From Piscinibacter sp. HJYY11 (GTDB lineage Bacteria > Pseudomonadota > Gammaproteobacteria > Burkholderiales > Burkholderiaceae_C), in assembly GCF_016735515.1 (NCBI RefSeq), contig NZ_JAERQZ010000001.1:4514746-4578745 (forward strand): DNA of 64,000 nucleotides, written 5' to 3'. The notes beneath the pieces were generated by a model. It was not told the DNA's origin, made no database searches, and was given only the letters and a program-made list of their open reading frames with translations. Position 1 is the stretch's first letter. Every line of letters begins with the position of its first letter. This document shows positions 9,054 through 16,969 of the stretch, piece after piece. The position numbers were made by a program, and so were the translations under genes.

Positions 9054-9704
9054 ATGACCGACGCCACCCTGCCTGAAGAAGCGAACGCGCCATCCCCGAC
9101 GGCTGTGGCCGAACCCGGTCGCAAGCGACCGAAGCCTGGTGAACGCCGCGTTCAGATCCTGCACACGCTGGCCACCATGCTCGAGCAACCGGGCGCCGAG
9201 CGCATCACGACGGCTGCACTGGCCGCCAAGCTCGAGGTCTCGGAAGCCGCGCTCTACCGCCACTTCGCGAGCAAGGCACAGATGTTCGAAGGCCTGATCG
9301 AGTTCATCGAGCAGAGCGTCTTCACCCTCGTCAACCAGATCAGCGAACGCGAGACGAGCGGCCAGGTGCAGGCGCAGAAGATCCTGTCGGTGCTGCTGCA
9401 GTTTGGCGAAAAGAACCCCGGCATGACCCGCGTGATGGTGGGCGATGCGCTGGTGTTCGAGAACGAGCGCCTCGTGTCACGCATGAACCAGTTCTTCGAC
9501 CGCATCGAGTCGCAGTTGCGCCAGAGCCTGCGCCTCGCAGCCGAATCGGTCGGCTCGCAGACGCCGACCGTCGATGCCCAGGCGCAAGCCTCGGTGCTGA
9601 CCGGCTTTGCCGTTGGCCGCCTGCAGCGTTATGCCCGCTCGGGCTTCAAGCGCATGCCGACCGAGCACCTCGACGGCGCGCTGGCGCTGCTCGTGCGTAG
9701 CTGA
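9054..9704 (+). CDS. slmA: Nucleoid occlusion factor SlmA (TetR-type)
   Basis: 216 residues from ATG 9054; an alternative GTG at 9027 overlaps the previous stop. The N-terminal tail is Pro/Glu-rich, followed by a TetR-type helix-turn-helix at 51-74 (TTAALAAKLEVSEAALYRHF). The C-terminal helices include FGEKNPGMTRVMVGDALVFE, a stretch typical of SlmA rather than of drug-efflux TetR repressors. SlmA binds sites on the chromosome and blocks FtsZ ring assembly over the nucleoid. The tail is longer than in E. coli (198 aa in total). It converges with the parvulin gene, leaving 28 bases between stops. Confidence 0.88.
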   Translation: MTDATLPEEANAPSPTAVAEPGRKRPKPGERRVQILHTLATMLEQPGAERITTAALAAKLEVSEAALYRHFASKAQMFEGLIEFIEQSVFTLVNQISERETSGQVQAQKILSVLLQFGEKNPGMTRVMVGDALVFENERLVSRMNQFFDRIESQLRQSLRLAAESVGSQTPTVDAQAQASVLTGFAVGRLQRYARSGFKRMPTEHLDGALALLVRS

Positions 9705-9732
9705 TCGGCTCGGGCACGGCGCCCGCCGTGCC

Positions 9733-10542
9733 TCACGGTGCCTTGAGCACCGTCAGCTTGGCTTCCTTCTTCCACTGCGTGAGCTGTGCCTGCAGCCGCT
9801 CGGTGGCAATCTCCGTGTGCAGCGCAGCCTTCAGTGCCTCGAAAGGCTGCTTCTCGATGGTGCGCTGCGCGTTGAGCCGGATCACGTGCCAGCCGAATTC
9901 GGTGTTCACCGGCTCCTTCGCGACCTGGCCCGGCTGGAGCGCCTGCGCCGCCTTCGCGTAAGGCGCGGCCAGCTCGGTGGCCGGCAAGGCGCCGAGTGCG
10001 CCGCCCCGGTCGCGGGTCTCGACGTCGATCGAGTGCTTGCGGGCGAGGCTGGCGAACTTGGCGCCACGCTGCAACTGGGCGATCAGGTGACGCGCTTCCG
10101 TTTCGTCTTTCACCAGGATGTGGTCGCTGTCGATCTGCAGCTCGGGCTGCAGCTGCCGGTAGCGGGCCTGCAGGGTGCTGTCGTCGATCTGCATCTCGGC
10201 CACCATCCGGCGCAGCAGCTGCTGGCCGAGCAGCGTCTTGCGGGCGAGCTCGACTTCGGCGCGCACCTGCGGCCGCGCCGCCACGCCAGAGGCCTGGGCG
10301 CGCTGGCTGGCGATCTCGGCGTTGACCAGGTCGTCGAGCAGGCGGGCCCGGTCCTGCGGACTGCGCGCGTTGCGTGCGCGGGCCAGCTCGTCGAGCAGGG
10401 CGCGCGACACGGGCTGGCCGTTCACCAGCGCGACGGCGCCTGGCGGTAGCGCAGGCTCCGCAGCGCGCGAAGGCTGGGGCAGGGCGAGGGCCAGTGCGCT
10501 TGCGCACAGGCACAGGGCGAGGGTCGTGTTCATCGGGGTCAC
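9733..10542 (-). CDS. Periplasmic parvulin-type peptidyl-prolyl isomerase
   Basis: 269 residues from GTG 10542, whose GTGA overlaps the foldase stop; ATG 10533 is an alternative. A signal peptide (MNTTLALCLCASALALALP, cleavage near SRAAE) precedes a SurA-like helical region and a PpiC/parvulin domain at about 135-230 (SDHILVKDETEA; HSID; GGALGALP; TEFGWHVIRL). It should catalyse proline isomerisation or act as a chaperone in the periplasm. It is the last gene of the lipase-parvulin-Lif-parvulin operon, so a role in folding the secreted lipase is a reasonable inference. Confidence 0.85.
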   Translation of the reverse strand: MTPMNTTLALCLCASALALALPQPSRAAEPALPPGAVALVNGQPVSRALLDELARARNARSPQDRARLLDDLVNAEIASQRAQASGVAARPQVRAEVELARKTLLGQQLLRRMVAEMQIDDSTLQARYRQLQPELQIDSDHILVKDETEARHLIAQLQRGAKFASLARKHSIDVETRDRGGALGALPATELAAPYAKAAQALQPGQVAKEPVNTEFGWHVIRLNAQRTIEKQPFEALKAALHTEIATERLQAQLTQWKKEAKLTVLKAP

Positions 10543-11528
10543 GGGTTGCGGGTGCGGTCATAGGCCCGCGCAGCGGCCAGCTCTTCTTCCTTGAAGTGCT
10601 GGCGCAGCGCGGCTTCGAGCTGGGCCGTCATGTCGGCGGGCGCGGCGGCGACGATGGCCTTCTTCTGCTCGGCGTAGGCTCGGTAGCGCGATTCCCACTG
10701 CGCCGCCTGTGCTTCAGTTTCGGCGAGGGACTGCGCGCCCTCGTCGCCGAGGTAGCGCCGGCGCACCTGCTCGATCTGGGCGGGCGACGCGCCCTGCTGG
10801 CGCAGCGCGGCGACCTGGGTGTCCATCTCGGCCTGGGCGGCAGAGACCGGCGCTTGCAGCCCGGGCAGGTCTCGCGGTACCCGCTCGCGCAGCGCGCTGA
10901 TCTGGGCGGCCTTTTCCTGCGGCGAGAGCTTGGGGTCGGCCTGGATCGCGTTCATCGCCAGGTCGAGCCGGGTCTGTTCTTCGTCCGCGCCGAACAGCGC
11001 CCGGGCGGTGTTGTCGTCGAAATGCTGGCGGCGCAGCGCTGCGGTCTTGTCGAGCAAGGCCTTGAGTTCTTCCGGCGTGGTGGGCGCCTGTTGCGTCGCC
11101 GCCTCCACGCTGGCGGCACGGTGGTAGCTGTCGTAGCGGCGCACCAGGGCCATGGCCTGCGTGGCGGCTTCGCCGGGCATGGAGCGGCGCAGCTGGTCTT
11201 CCAGCCGCTGCAGGTCGGCGGCAGTCGGCTCGGGGCCGAGCGAGGCGAGCAGGATGTCCAGAGCGCTTCGCGTGTGCATGTCGAGGGTCAGGTCACCCGC
11301 GACGCCCAGCTCCAGCAGCCGCGCTGCGTCCTCGAACGAAGCGGGCGCACTGGCGGCGAAGCGTGCAGGTGGCGCAGCGCCTTGGTGTGCACCGCCGGTG
11401 GCCAACGTACCCTGCGGTCCAGTGGCATCGGCCTCGCCGTCATTGCCGCCAGACATCACGAGCCACAGCCCCACACAGGCCCCCACCACCGCGGCGGCCA
11501 CCGAGAGTCGGATGCCGAGTGTGCTCAT
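10539..11528 (-). CDS. Lipase-specific foldase / lipase secretion chaperone (Lif)
   Basis: 329 residues: a single N-terminal membrane anchor (RLSVAAAVVGACVGLWLVM), an Ala/Gly/Pro linker (27-60), then helical mini-domains typical of Lif/LipB. The foldase motif region reads RSALDILLASLGPE from Arg87, whereas the canonical motif is RxxFDY(F/C)LSALGE, so the key Phe is replaced by Leu90. A later segment, LRRQHFDDNTARALFG near 165-180, fits the family well. Lif proteins sit in the inner membrane and fold cognate lipases before type II secretion. The ATG at 11528 overlaps the upstream parvulin stop. The lipase in this operon is not of the usual Lif-dependent type. Confidence 0.82.
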   Translation of the reverse strand: MSTLGIRLSVAAAVVGACVGLWLVMSGGNDGEADATGPQGTLATGGAHQGAAPPARFAASAPASFEDAARLLELGVAGDLTLDMHTRSALDILLASLGPEPTAADLQRLEDQLRRSMPGEAATQAMALVRRYDSYHRAASVEAATQQAPTTPEELKALLDKTAALRRQHFDDNTARALFGADEEQTRLDLAMNAIQADPKLSPQEKAAQISALRERVPRDLPGLQAPVSAAQAEMDTQVAALRQQGASPAQIEQVRRRYLGDEGAQSLAETEAQAAQWESRYRAYAEQKKAIVAAAPADMTAQLEAALRQHFKEEELAAARAYDRTRNP

Positions 11529-12427
11529 GGCGAGGGCGCGAGCTGGACTTGGGCCTCGCGTCGCCATTGCTGCTGTTGCGCCTGGACCTTCGCATGCACG
11601 ATCTGCGGGTGCAGCCACACCCGCGCGGTCTGCAGCGTGGGGCGCTCCAGCAGCGGCTCGAGGCCCTGCAGCTGGACCACGTGCCAGCCATGCTCGGTCT
11701 GCACCGGCTGCGGTGCATGCTGGCCGGGCTTGAGGTGGCGCACCGCGGCGGCGATCGCCGGCGGCATCTGGTCGTACATCAACGAGCCGATCCTGCCGCC
11801 TTTCTTGCGCGTGTCGGCGTCGAGCGAATGGCGCTGCGCCAGCTCGGCAAAGGGGCGGCCTTGGGCCAGCTGCTGCAGAAGCGCCTGGCCTGTGTCTGCA
11901 TCGGGCACCACGATGTGGGCGATCTTGAACAGGTGCGGCGGCACGCGCTCTTCATACGCGGCGGCGAGCTCGGCATCGGTGACTTCGATCGAGGCGATCT
12001 GCTCACGCACCATCGCCTGCGCGAGGAGGGTCTTGGTCTGCAGCTCGCTCGCGGCCTGCACCTCGGGCTGCTGGTCGATGCCGCGCTCGCGCGCCTTGCG
12101 AGCGAGCAACTCGATCTCGACCAGCTCGTCGAGGAGGCGCTGTCGATGCTCTGGCGGATCGGGTGGGGCCGAGGCGGCATGCGCCGTTGCGACGGGCGCG
12201 TCGTAGGGGTTCAGGCTGCCACGCTGCTGGCGGGCGATCTCGTCGATCAGGTCGCGGCTGAGCGGCTCGCCGTCGAGCAGGGCGACGGCCTCGCGCGCCG
12301 GCGCCTTGGCCTCGGTGGGAGCGGTGCGCTCGCACGCGCCGAACAGGCCGCACAGCGCGGCCGCGAGCGCCAGGCGAAGCAGGGGCGCCGGGTGACCAGC
12401 AGAGGGGCGGGTCGGCGTCAGGGGCAT
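11525..12427 (-). CDS. Parvulin-type peptidyl-prolyl isomerase, putative lipoprotein
   Basis: 300 residues from ATG 12427. The signal sequence ends LCGLFGAC, a lipobox-like site with Cys near residue 32; Phe at -3 is imperfect, so lipidation is likely but not certain. A SurA-type helical region follows (EPLSRDLIDEIARQQRG), then a parvulin domain from about 170 (FKIAHIVVPDADT; FAELAQRHSLD; GGRIGSLM; TEHGWHVVQL). It is related to the second parvulin in the operon but clearly diverged. It sits 50 bases after the lipase gene and overlaps the foldase start by four bases. It probably assists periplasmic folding of the lipase or its foldase. Confidence 0.83.
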   Translation of the reverse strand: MPLTPTRPSAGHPAPLLRLALAAALCGLFGACERTAPTEAKAPAREAVALLDGEPLSRDLIDEIARQQRGSLNPYDAPVATAHAASAPPDPPEHRQRLLDELVEIELLARKARERGIDQQPEVQAASELQTKTLLAQAMVREQIASIEVTDAELAAAYEERVPPHLFKIAHIVVPDADTGQALLQQLAQGRPFAELAQRHSLDADTRKKGGRIGSLMYDQMPPAIAAAVRHLKPGQHAPQPVQTEHGWHVVQLQGLEPLLERPTLQTARVWLHPQIVHAKVQAQQQQWRREAQVQLAPSP

Positions 12428-12477
12428 GGGGAGAGGTTTGGGTGTGCCGGGTGCACCAAGCAACCCGGCGTGTCGGC

Positions 12478-13107
12478 TTAGCGCAGGGCGGCGCGCACGC
12501 TGCTGTAGACGCTGCTGTTGGTCAGCAGGGACAGGTGGTCGACGCTCGCGACCTGCGTGCTGCTGCCGCAACGGGCGCTGCCCGCGGGCAGGATGATCCC
12601 GTCGACAGACGACCACAGCGAGCGGTCGCAGCCCCGACCGGCCAGGCTGATCAGGAACAGCGAGGCGGGGCGCATGTCGAAGCAGGCCGGGCTCACGCAG
12701 GCATAGGCCCAGGTGGTGCCCGAGTGCGGCGTGCCGAGCGTGACGAAGCGGCGCATGACCGAGGAGCCGCCGTTGAAGACGCGGAAGGCACGCGACACCA
12801 GGCCGCCGTTGGAGTGGGCGACGATGCTCACCCGTTCGCCACCGTGGCGCGCGCGCACGGTGCTCACGTAGCTTGCAAGCTGGGCGCCGCTGGCCGTGTC
12901 GGAGCTGATGAGCGAGTTGTAGTTGAAGCCGTAGAGCTTGTTGGACGGGTAGCCGCTGGCGGTGAAGCGGCCGATCATGGTCGAGAAGTTGCTCGAGCTT
13001 CCGCTGTAGCCATGCACGAACACGATGGGCTCGGTCTGGGCGGCGGCTTGGCCGCAGGCGAGGGCTGAAGCGAGTGCGACACTCGCGAGAATGGCGGTGC
13101 GTTTCAT
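12478..13107 (-). CDS. Secreted triacylglycerol lipase, small Bacillus LipA-like type
   Basis: 209 residues with a signal peptide (ASVALASALACGQAAAQ, mature ~186 aa). Alpha/beta hydrolase features: oxyanion segment FVHGYSG at 30-36, nucleophile elbow AHSNG (Ser99), probable Asp169 (SSVDG) and His191 (VDHLSLL). The Ala in the first elbow position and the small size match family I.4 lipases such as B. subtilis LipA, not the ~300-residue GHSHG lipases that need Lif. Four cysteines in the second half of the mature protein could form two disulfides. The start has AGGAG 8 bases upstream. It is the first gene of a four-gene operon. Confidence 0.85.
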   Translation of the reverse strand: MKRTAILASVALASALACGQAAAQTEPIVFVHGYSGSSSNFSTMIGRFTASGYPSNKLYGFNYNSLISSDTASGAQLASYVSTVRARHGGERVSIVAHSNGGLVSRAFRVFNGGSSVMRRFVTLGTPHSGTTWAYACVSPACFDMRPASLFLISLAGRGCDRSLWSSVDGIILPAGSARCGSSTQVASVDHLSLLTNSSVYSSVRAALR

Positions 13108-13370
13108 GGGGATGAGTCTCCTGCAATGGTTGGAAGAAGCCGGAAGCAGGCGCGTCCGCCCGCTTCCGGTTTGCCACTCGTTGCCAGAGGTGCTCACGCC
13201 GTGGGCCTTTTGCGAACGCTCCACCCGAGGCAAACAACCAAGAGGCGGTCTAATTGTGGACGTGCGTTTATTTTTGGATGTGTCTCGTTTTCCCAGTTCT
13301 CGAAAACCCGCAACGGGCAACGTCGTCCAGGTGGGTGCCGGTTTTCCCGTTCCGTTTTGACTGACTTGCT
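13108..13370. other. Divergent intergenic region between lipase operon and DUF815 gene
   Basis: 263 bases without a gene. It must hold the promoters of the lipase operon (leftward) and the ATPase operon (rightward). A locally AT-rich patch (13265-13310) contains the inverted pair GTTTTC/GAAAAC at 13287-13307. No convincing -35/-10 pair was found by eye. Confidence 0.5.
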
Positions 13371-14243
13371 ATGTTGACCGACTCGTTGCAACACCTCATC
13401 ACCCGCGCCGAACAGCTCATGGATCGGCTGGAAGCCGCATTGCCACAGGGTTTGCATGACCCGGACTGGTCGGCGTCGACTGCCTTCCGCTACCGTCGGC
13501 GCAACGGCCGGGCGGTGCTCGAGCCGGTGCGCCATGTGGCCACGATCCGGCTCGGTTCGCTGGTGGAGGTGGCGCCCCAGAAAGAGCGCCTCTTGCGCAA
13601 TACCGAGCAATTTGTGAATCGCCGTGCAGCGAACAATGTCTTGCTCACCGGGGCCCGTGGTACAGGGAAAAGCTCGCTAGTGAAGGCTTGCCTCAACGAG
13701 TTTTCGGGGCAGGGTTTGCGGCTGATCGAGGTCGACAAGGCCGATCTGGTGGACTTGCCCGACATCGTCGACCTCGTGGCGGCCCGGCCCGAGCGCTTCA
13801 TCGTGTTCTGCGACGACCTGAGCTTCGACGAGGGCGAGCCGGGCTACAAGGCGCTGAAGTCCATCCTCGATGGCTCGGTGTCGCAGGCGTCTGACAACGT
13901 GCTGATCTACGCCACCAGCAACCGGCGCCACCTGCTGCCCGAGTACATGAAGGAGAACCTCAGCTACCAGCACACCGAAGCCGGCGAAGTGCACCCGGGC
14001 GAGGTGGTGGAAGAGAAGATCTCGCTGAGCGAGCGGTTCGGGCTGTGGGTGAGTTTTTATCCCTTCACGCAGGACGAATACCTCGCGGTCGTCGGCCAAT
14101 GGCTGCGCCACCACGGTGTGTCGGAGGAGGCGGTCAAGGCCGCCCGCCAGGAAAGCCTGGTCTGGGCGCTCGAACGTGGCTCCCGATCGGGCCGCGTGGC
14201 CTACCAGTTCGCGCAGGACTACGCCGGAAGGCACGCCGCATGA
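13371..14243 (+). CDS. DUF815 family AAA+-type ATP-binding protein
   Basis: 290 residues. The Walker A loop GARGTGKSS is at 94-102 and the Walker B-like FIVFCDDLSF at 143-152. Later elements are the sensor-like IYATSNRRHL and the family segment ERFGLWVSFYPFTQDEYL. The N-terminal 85 residues contain an arginine-rich stretch. DUF815 proteins are widespread P-loop ATPases whose target is not established. The gene overlaps mutT by four bases (ATGA), a pairing I recall from other Betaproteobacteria, so a link to nucleotide-pool sanitation or DNA maintenance is possible but unproven. Confidence 0.88.
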   Translation: MLTDSLQHLITRAEQLMDRLEAALPQGLHDPDWSASTAFRYRRRNGRAVLEPVRHVATIRLGSLVEVAPQKERLLRNTEQFVNRRAANNVLLTGARGTGKSSLVKACLNEFSGQGLRLIEVDKADLVDLPDIVDLVAARPERFIVFCDDLSFDEGEPGYKALKSILDGSVSQASDNVLIYATSNRRHLLPEYMKENLSYQHTEAGEVHPGEVVEEKISLSERFGLWVSFYPFTQDEYLAVVGQWLRHHGVSEEAVKAARQESLVWALERGSRSGRVAYQFAQDYAGRHAA

Positions 14244-14686
14244 GCGCCGCTGCGGAGCGGACGCCGGTTGACGTGGCGGTGGGGGTGCTCGTCGATCCGC
14301 AGGGCAACTTCCTGCTCACCTCCCGGCCGGAGGGCAAGGTCTACGCCGGCTACTGGGAATTCCCGGGCGGCAAGCTGGAGGCCGGCGAAACCGTCGAGCA
14401 GGCGCTGCGGCGCGAGCTGCACGAGGAGCTGGGCATCACCATCGGCGAGGCGCACCCGTGGAAGGTGGAGATCGTCGACTACGAACACGCCCGCGTGCGC
14501 CTGCATTTCTGCAAGGTCTACGCGTGGCGGGGCGAGTTCGAGATGCGCGAGCGCCAGAGCATGGCGTGGCAGACGCTGCCGGTGGCCGTGAAGCCGGTGC
14601 TGCCGGGCACGGTGCCGGTGCTGGAATGGTTCGCCCAGGAGCGTGGTTTCAGCGGTGCCACCCACGAGCCTGTCAAACCTCGCTAG
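14240..14686 (+). CDS. mutT: MutT-like NUDIX hydrolase (8-oxo-dGTP diphosphatase type)
   Basis: 148 residues. The complete Nudix box GX5EX7REUXEEXGU is at 44-66 (Gly44, Glu50, Arg58, Glu59, Glu62, Glu63, Gly65). Upstream is the strand VAVGVLVDPQGNFLLTSRP and downstream WEFPGG, as in MutT, which hydrolyses 8-oxo-dGTP and so prevents A-C transversions. The start overlaps the DUF815 stop (ATGA). The hisI start lies only 13 bases downstream, so this gene may lead transcription into the his-tat string. Confidence 0.88.
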   Translation: MSAAAERTPVDVAVGVLVDPQGNFLLTSRPEGKVYAGYWEFPGGKLEAGETVEQALRRELHEELGITIGEAHPWKVEIVDYEHARVRLHFCKVYAWRGEFEMRERQSMAWQTLPVAVKPVLPGTVPVLEWFAQERGFSGATHEPVKPR

Positions 14687-14699
14687 GTAAACTGCCTGC

Positions 14700-15089
14700 A
14701 TGGATTTTCTTGACGCCATCAAGTGGGATGAGCACGGACTGGTGCCGGTCATCGCCCAGGAAGCCACCACGCAGGACGTGCTGATGTTCGCCTTCATGAA
14801 CCGCGAGGCGGTGAACGAGACCGTCAGGCGGGGCGAGGCCGTCTACTGGAGCCGCTCGCGCAAGCGCCTGTGGCACAAGGGCGAGGAATCGGGCCACATC
14901 CAGAAGGTGCACGAGATCCGCCTCGACTGCGACAACGACGTGCTGCTGCTGAAGGTCACGCAACTCGGCCATGAGCCCGGCATCGCCTGCCACACCGGCC
15001 GTCACAGCTGCTTCTTCCAGAAGCTGGATGATGGCCAGTGGACGGCGGTCGACCCCGTGCTTAAAGACCCGGAAAGCATCTACAAATGA
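14700..15089 (+). CDS. hisI: Phosphoribosyl-AMP cyclohydrolase
   Basis: 129 residues, the normal size for stand-alone HisI. Family motifs are visible: [31 protein letters not shown], the metal-binding [11 protein letters not shown] and [10 protein letters not shown]. The enzyme opens the purine ring of phosphoribosyl-AMP, the third step of histidine synthesis. The stop overlaps the hisE start by four bases, so the two consecutive steps are co-translated as separate proteins rather than fused as in enterobacteria. Confidence 0.96.
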   Translation: MDFLDAIKWDEHGLVPVIAQEATTQDVLMFAFMNREAVNETVRRGEAVYWSRSRKRLWHKGEESGHIQKVHEIRLDCDNDVLLLKVTQLGHEPGIACHTGRHSCFFQKLDDGQWTAVDPVLKDPESIYK

Positions 15090-15445
15090 GCGCCAAGCCC
15101 ACGAGCAACGACACCCTGGCCCGCTTGGCCGAGGTCATCGAGTCGCGTCGCGGCGGCGACCCCGACAAGAGCTACGTCGCCCGCCTCTTTCACAAGGGGA
15201 ACGATGCGATCCTGAAGAAGATCGGAGAAGAAGCCACCGAGACGGTGATGGCCGCCAAGGATGGCGACACCCAGAAGATCGTCTACGAGGTGGCCGACCT
15301 CTGGTTCCATTCGATGCTCGCGCTGGCAGCCTTTGGCCTGAAACCTGCTGATGTGCTGGCCGAGCTGGAGCGGCGCGAAGGCCTGTCGGGGCTGGAGGAA
15401 TTCGCGGCGCGCAAGGCCCAGCAGCGCGAGGTGGACAAGACATGA
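15086..15445 (+). CDS. hisE: Phosphoribosyl-ATP pyrophosphatase
   Basis: 119 residues with the all-alpha MazG-like fold. Signature elements are [21 protein letters not shown] and the acidic metal-binding [14 protein letters not shown] followed by [13 protein letters not shown]. HisE removes pyrophosphate from phosphoribosyl-ATP, the second step of histidine synthesis. The ATG overlaps hisI and the TGA overlaps the DUF4870 gene, each by four bases. Confidence 0.95.
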   Translation: MSAKPTSNDTLARLAEVIESRRGGDPDKSYVARLFHKGNDAILKKIGEEATETVMAAKDGDTQKIVYEVADLWFHSMLALAAFGLKPADVLAELERREGLSGLEEFAARKAQQREVDKT

Positions 15446-15819
15446 ACGACGTGATCGACGTGAGCCAGAAGGAACGCAGCCTCAAGACGGTGGGGCACAT
15501 CAGCTATGCGCTGCACACCATCGTGGCGGTGGGCGCGGTGCTGCCCGGCGTGCAGGCCGGCGTGCTCCTGCTGGTGGTCGCCTTCGTGCTGGACCTCGTG
15601 AAGAAAGACGACGCCATGGGGTCCTGGCAGGAATCGCACTTCCGCTGGCGCATCCGCAGCGTGCTGTGGGCCGGTGGCCTGTACCTCGTCACCGCGCCGC
15701 TGTGGCTGCTCTTTGTCGTCCCCGGCTGGATCGCCTGGGCGGCGGTCTCGATCTGGTTCCTCTACCGCGTGGTGCGCGGCTGGGTGAATCTCAACAACAA
15801 CGCGGCCATGCCGGCCTGA
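15442..15819 (+). CDS. DUF4870 family membrane protein
   Basis: 125 residues with three predicted transmembrane helices ([40 protein letters not shown] and [20 protein letters not shown]) and a short polar loop, [16 protein letters not shown], between the first two. It matches the DUF4870/TIC20-like layout. Function is unknown. It overlaps hisE by four bases and precedes hinT, a position I recall as conserved in Burkholderiales. Co-transcription with his genes looks positional rather than functional. Confidence 0.8.
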   Translation: MNDVIDVSQKERSLKTVGHISYALHTIVAVGAVLPGVQAGVLLLVVAFVLDLVKKDDAMGSWQESHFRWRIRSVLWAGGLYLVTAPLWLLFVVPGWIAWAAVSIWFLYRVVRGWVNLNNNAAMPA

Positions 15820-15837
15820 ACCGGACACCTCCACGCC

Positions 15838-16188
15838 ATGTCACACGACCCCAACTGCATCTTCTGCAAGATCGTCGCCGGGCAGATCCCGAGCCGCAAG
15901 GCCTACGAAGACGAGGAGCTGCTGGCCTTCCACGACATTGCGCCGTGGGCGCCGCAGCACGTGCTGGTCATTCCCAAGGAGCACATCGAGTCGCTCTACG
16001 ACACGACGCCCGAAAAACACCAGGCGATGCTCGGCCGCATGCTGGCGCTGGCGCCGGTGCTGATGAAACAGCTGGGCGTGACCGGGGGCTTCCGGGTGAT
16101 GGTCAACAACGGCCCCGACGGGCGCCAAGAAGTGCCGCATTTGCATCTTCATGCGATGGGCGGGCCGCGGCCCTGGGCCAAGGGTTGA
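15838..16188 (+). CDS. hinT: Histidine triad nucleotide-binding protein HinT
   Basis: 116 residues. The CIFCKIVAGQIPSRK start, the ALDxVL-like HVLVIPKEHIESL segment and the histidine triad HLHLHAMGG at 101-109 identify HinT. HinT hydrolyses nucleoside phosphoramidates and acyl-adenylates. It begins 18 bases after the DUF4870 gene within the his-tat string. A second, more distant HIT protein is at 50909. Confidence 0.93.
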   Translation: MSHDPNCIFCKIVAGQIPSRKAYEDEELLAFHDIAPWAPQHVLVIPKEHIESLYDTTPEKHQAMLGRMLALAPVLMKQLGVTGGFRVMVNNGPDGRQEVPHLHLHAMGGPRPWAKG

Positions 16189-16243
16189 ACCCTGGCGCGC
16201 AGGCGTCACCTAAACTTACCGATTCCCTTTCAGGAGATAGATC

Positions 16244-16489
16244 ATGGGTGGTTTGAGCTGGATTCATTGGGTTGTCGTGCTGGTGATCGTGGTGCTGATC
16301 TTCGGGACCAAGAAACTGAAGAACCTCGGCAGCGACCTCGGCGGCGCCGTCAAGGGCTTCAAGGACGGCATGAAGGATGGGGCCAGCGGCGACGCGAATG
16401 CCGCCGCTCCCGCCAACCCGCAGCAGGTCACCGTCAACAAGGCGCAAGACCCCAACACCGTCGACGTCGACGCCAAGACCAAGTCCTGA
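16244..16489 (+). CDS. tatA: Sec-independent translocase component TatA
   Basis: 81 residues: an N-terminal transmembrane helix ([20 protein letters not shown]) with the FGxKKL hinge, an amphipathic helix ([19 protein letters not shown]) and a polar tail. TatA polymerises into the pore that exports folded proteins carrying twin-arginine signals. An AGGAGA site precedes the start. tatB begins 4 bases after the stop. The Rieske protein encoded at 24264 has an RR signal and is a likely substrate. Confidence 0.94.
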   Translation: MGGLSWIHWVVVLVIVVLIFGTKKLKNLGSDLGGAVKGFKDGMKDGASGDANAAAPANPQQVTVNKAQDPNTVDVDAKTKS

Positions 16490-16492
16490 TCC

Positions 16493-16969
16493 TTGATTGA
16501 TTTCGGCTTCGACAAACTCGCGCTGATCGGCGCGGTGGCGCTCATCGTCATCGGCCCCGAGAAGCTGCCGCGTGTCGCCCGCACGGTGGGTCACCTGCTG
16601 GGCAAGGCGCAGCGCTACGTGGCCGACGTGAAGGCGGAGGTCAACCGTTCCATCGAACTGGAAGAACTCAAGAAGATGAAGGGCCAGTTCGAGGACGCCG
16701 CACGCAACGTGGAGAACACGGTGACGAGCGAGGTCCACCAGGCGACCGCCGCGCTCGAGAACGCGTGGACCGATGCCGAGCCGGCGCCGTTCACCGGGGG
16801 CATGCACGACGCACCGCCGGTCTACAAGCATCCCCGCAAGAAGTGGCGCGTCAAGCGCAGCGCCATGCCCCTCTGGTACAAGCAGCGCACCGGCATCCGC
16901 GCCAAGGCCCAGTCGGGTGCGGCGCGCGTGGCGCGTTTCCGCCCGCCCCGCAGCGGTTCGTCGGCATGA
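16493..16969 (+). CDS. tatB: Sec-independent translocase component TatB
   Basis: 158 residues starting at TTG 16493; no ATG is available before the conserved N-terminus [20 protein letters not shown]. The [12 protein letters not shown] hinge and a long amphipathic helix ([20 protein letters not shown]) are typical of TatB, which works with TatC as the receptor for twin-arginine signals. The Arg/Lys-rich C-terminal tail from about residue 110 is longer than needed for function. The stop overlaps the tatC start (ATGA). Confidence 0.92.
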   Translation: MIDFGFDKLALIGAVALIVIGPEKLPRVARTVGHLLGKAQRYVADVKAEVNRSIELEELKKMKGQFEDAARNVENTVTSEVHQATAALENAWTDAEPAPFTGGMHDAPPVYKHPRKKWRVKRSAMPLWYKQRTGIRAKAQSGAARVARFRPPRSGSSA

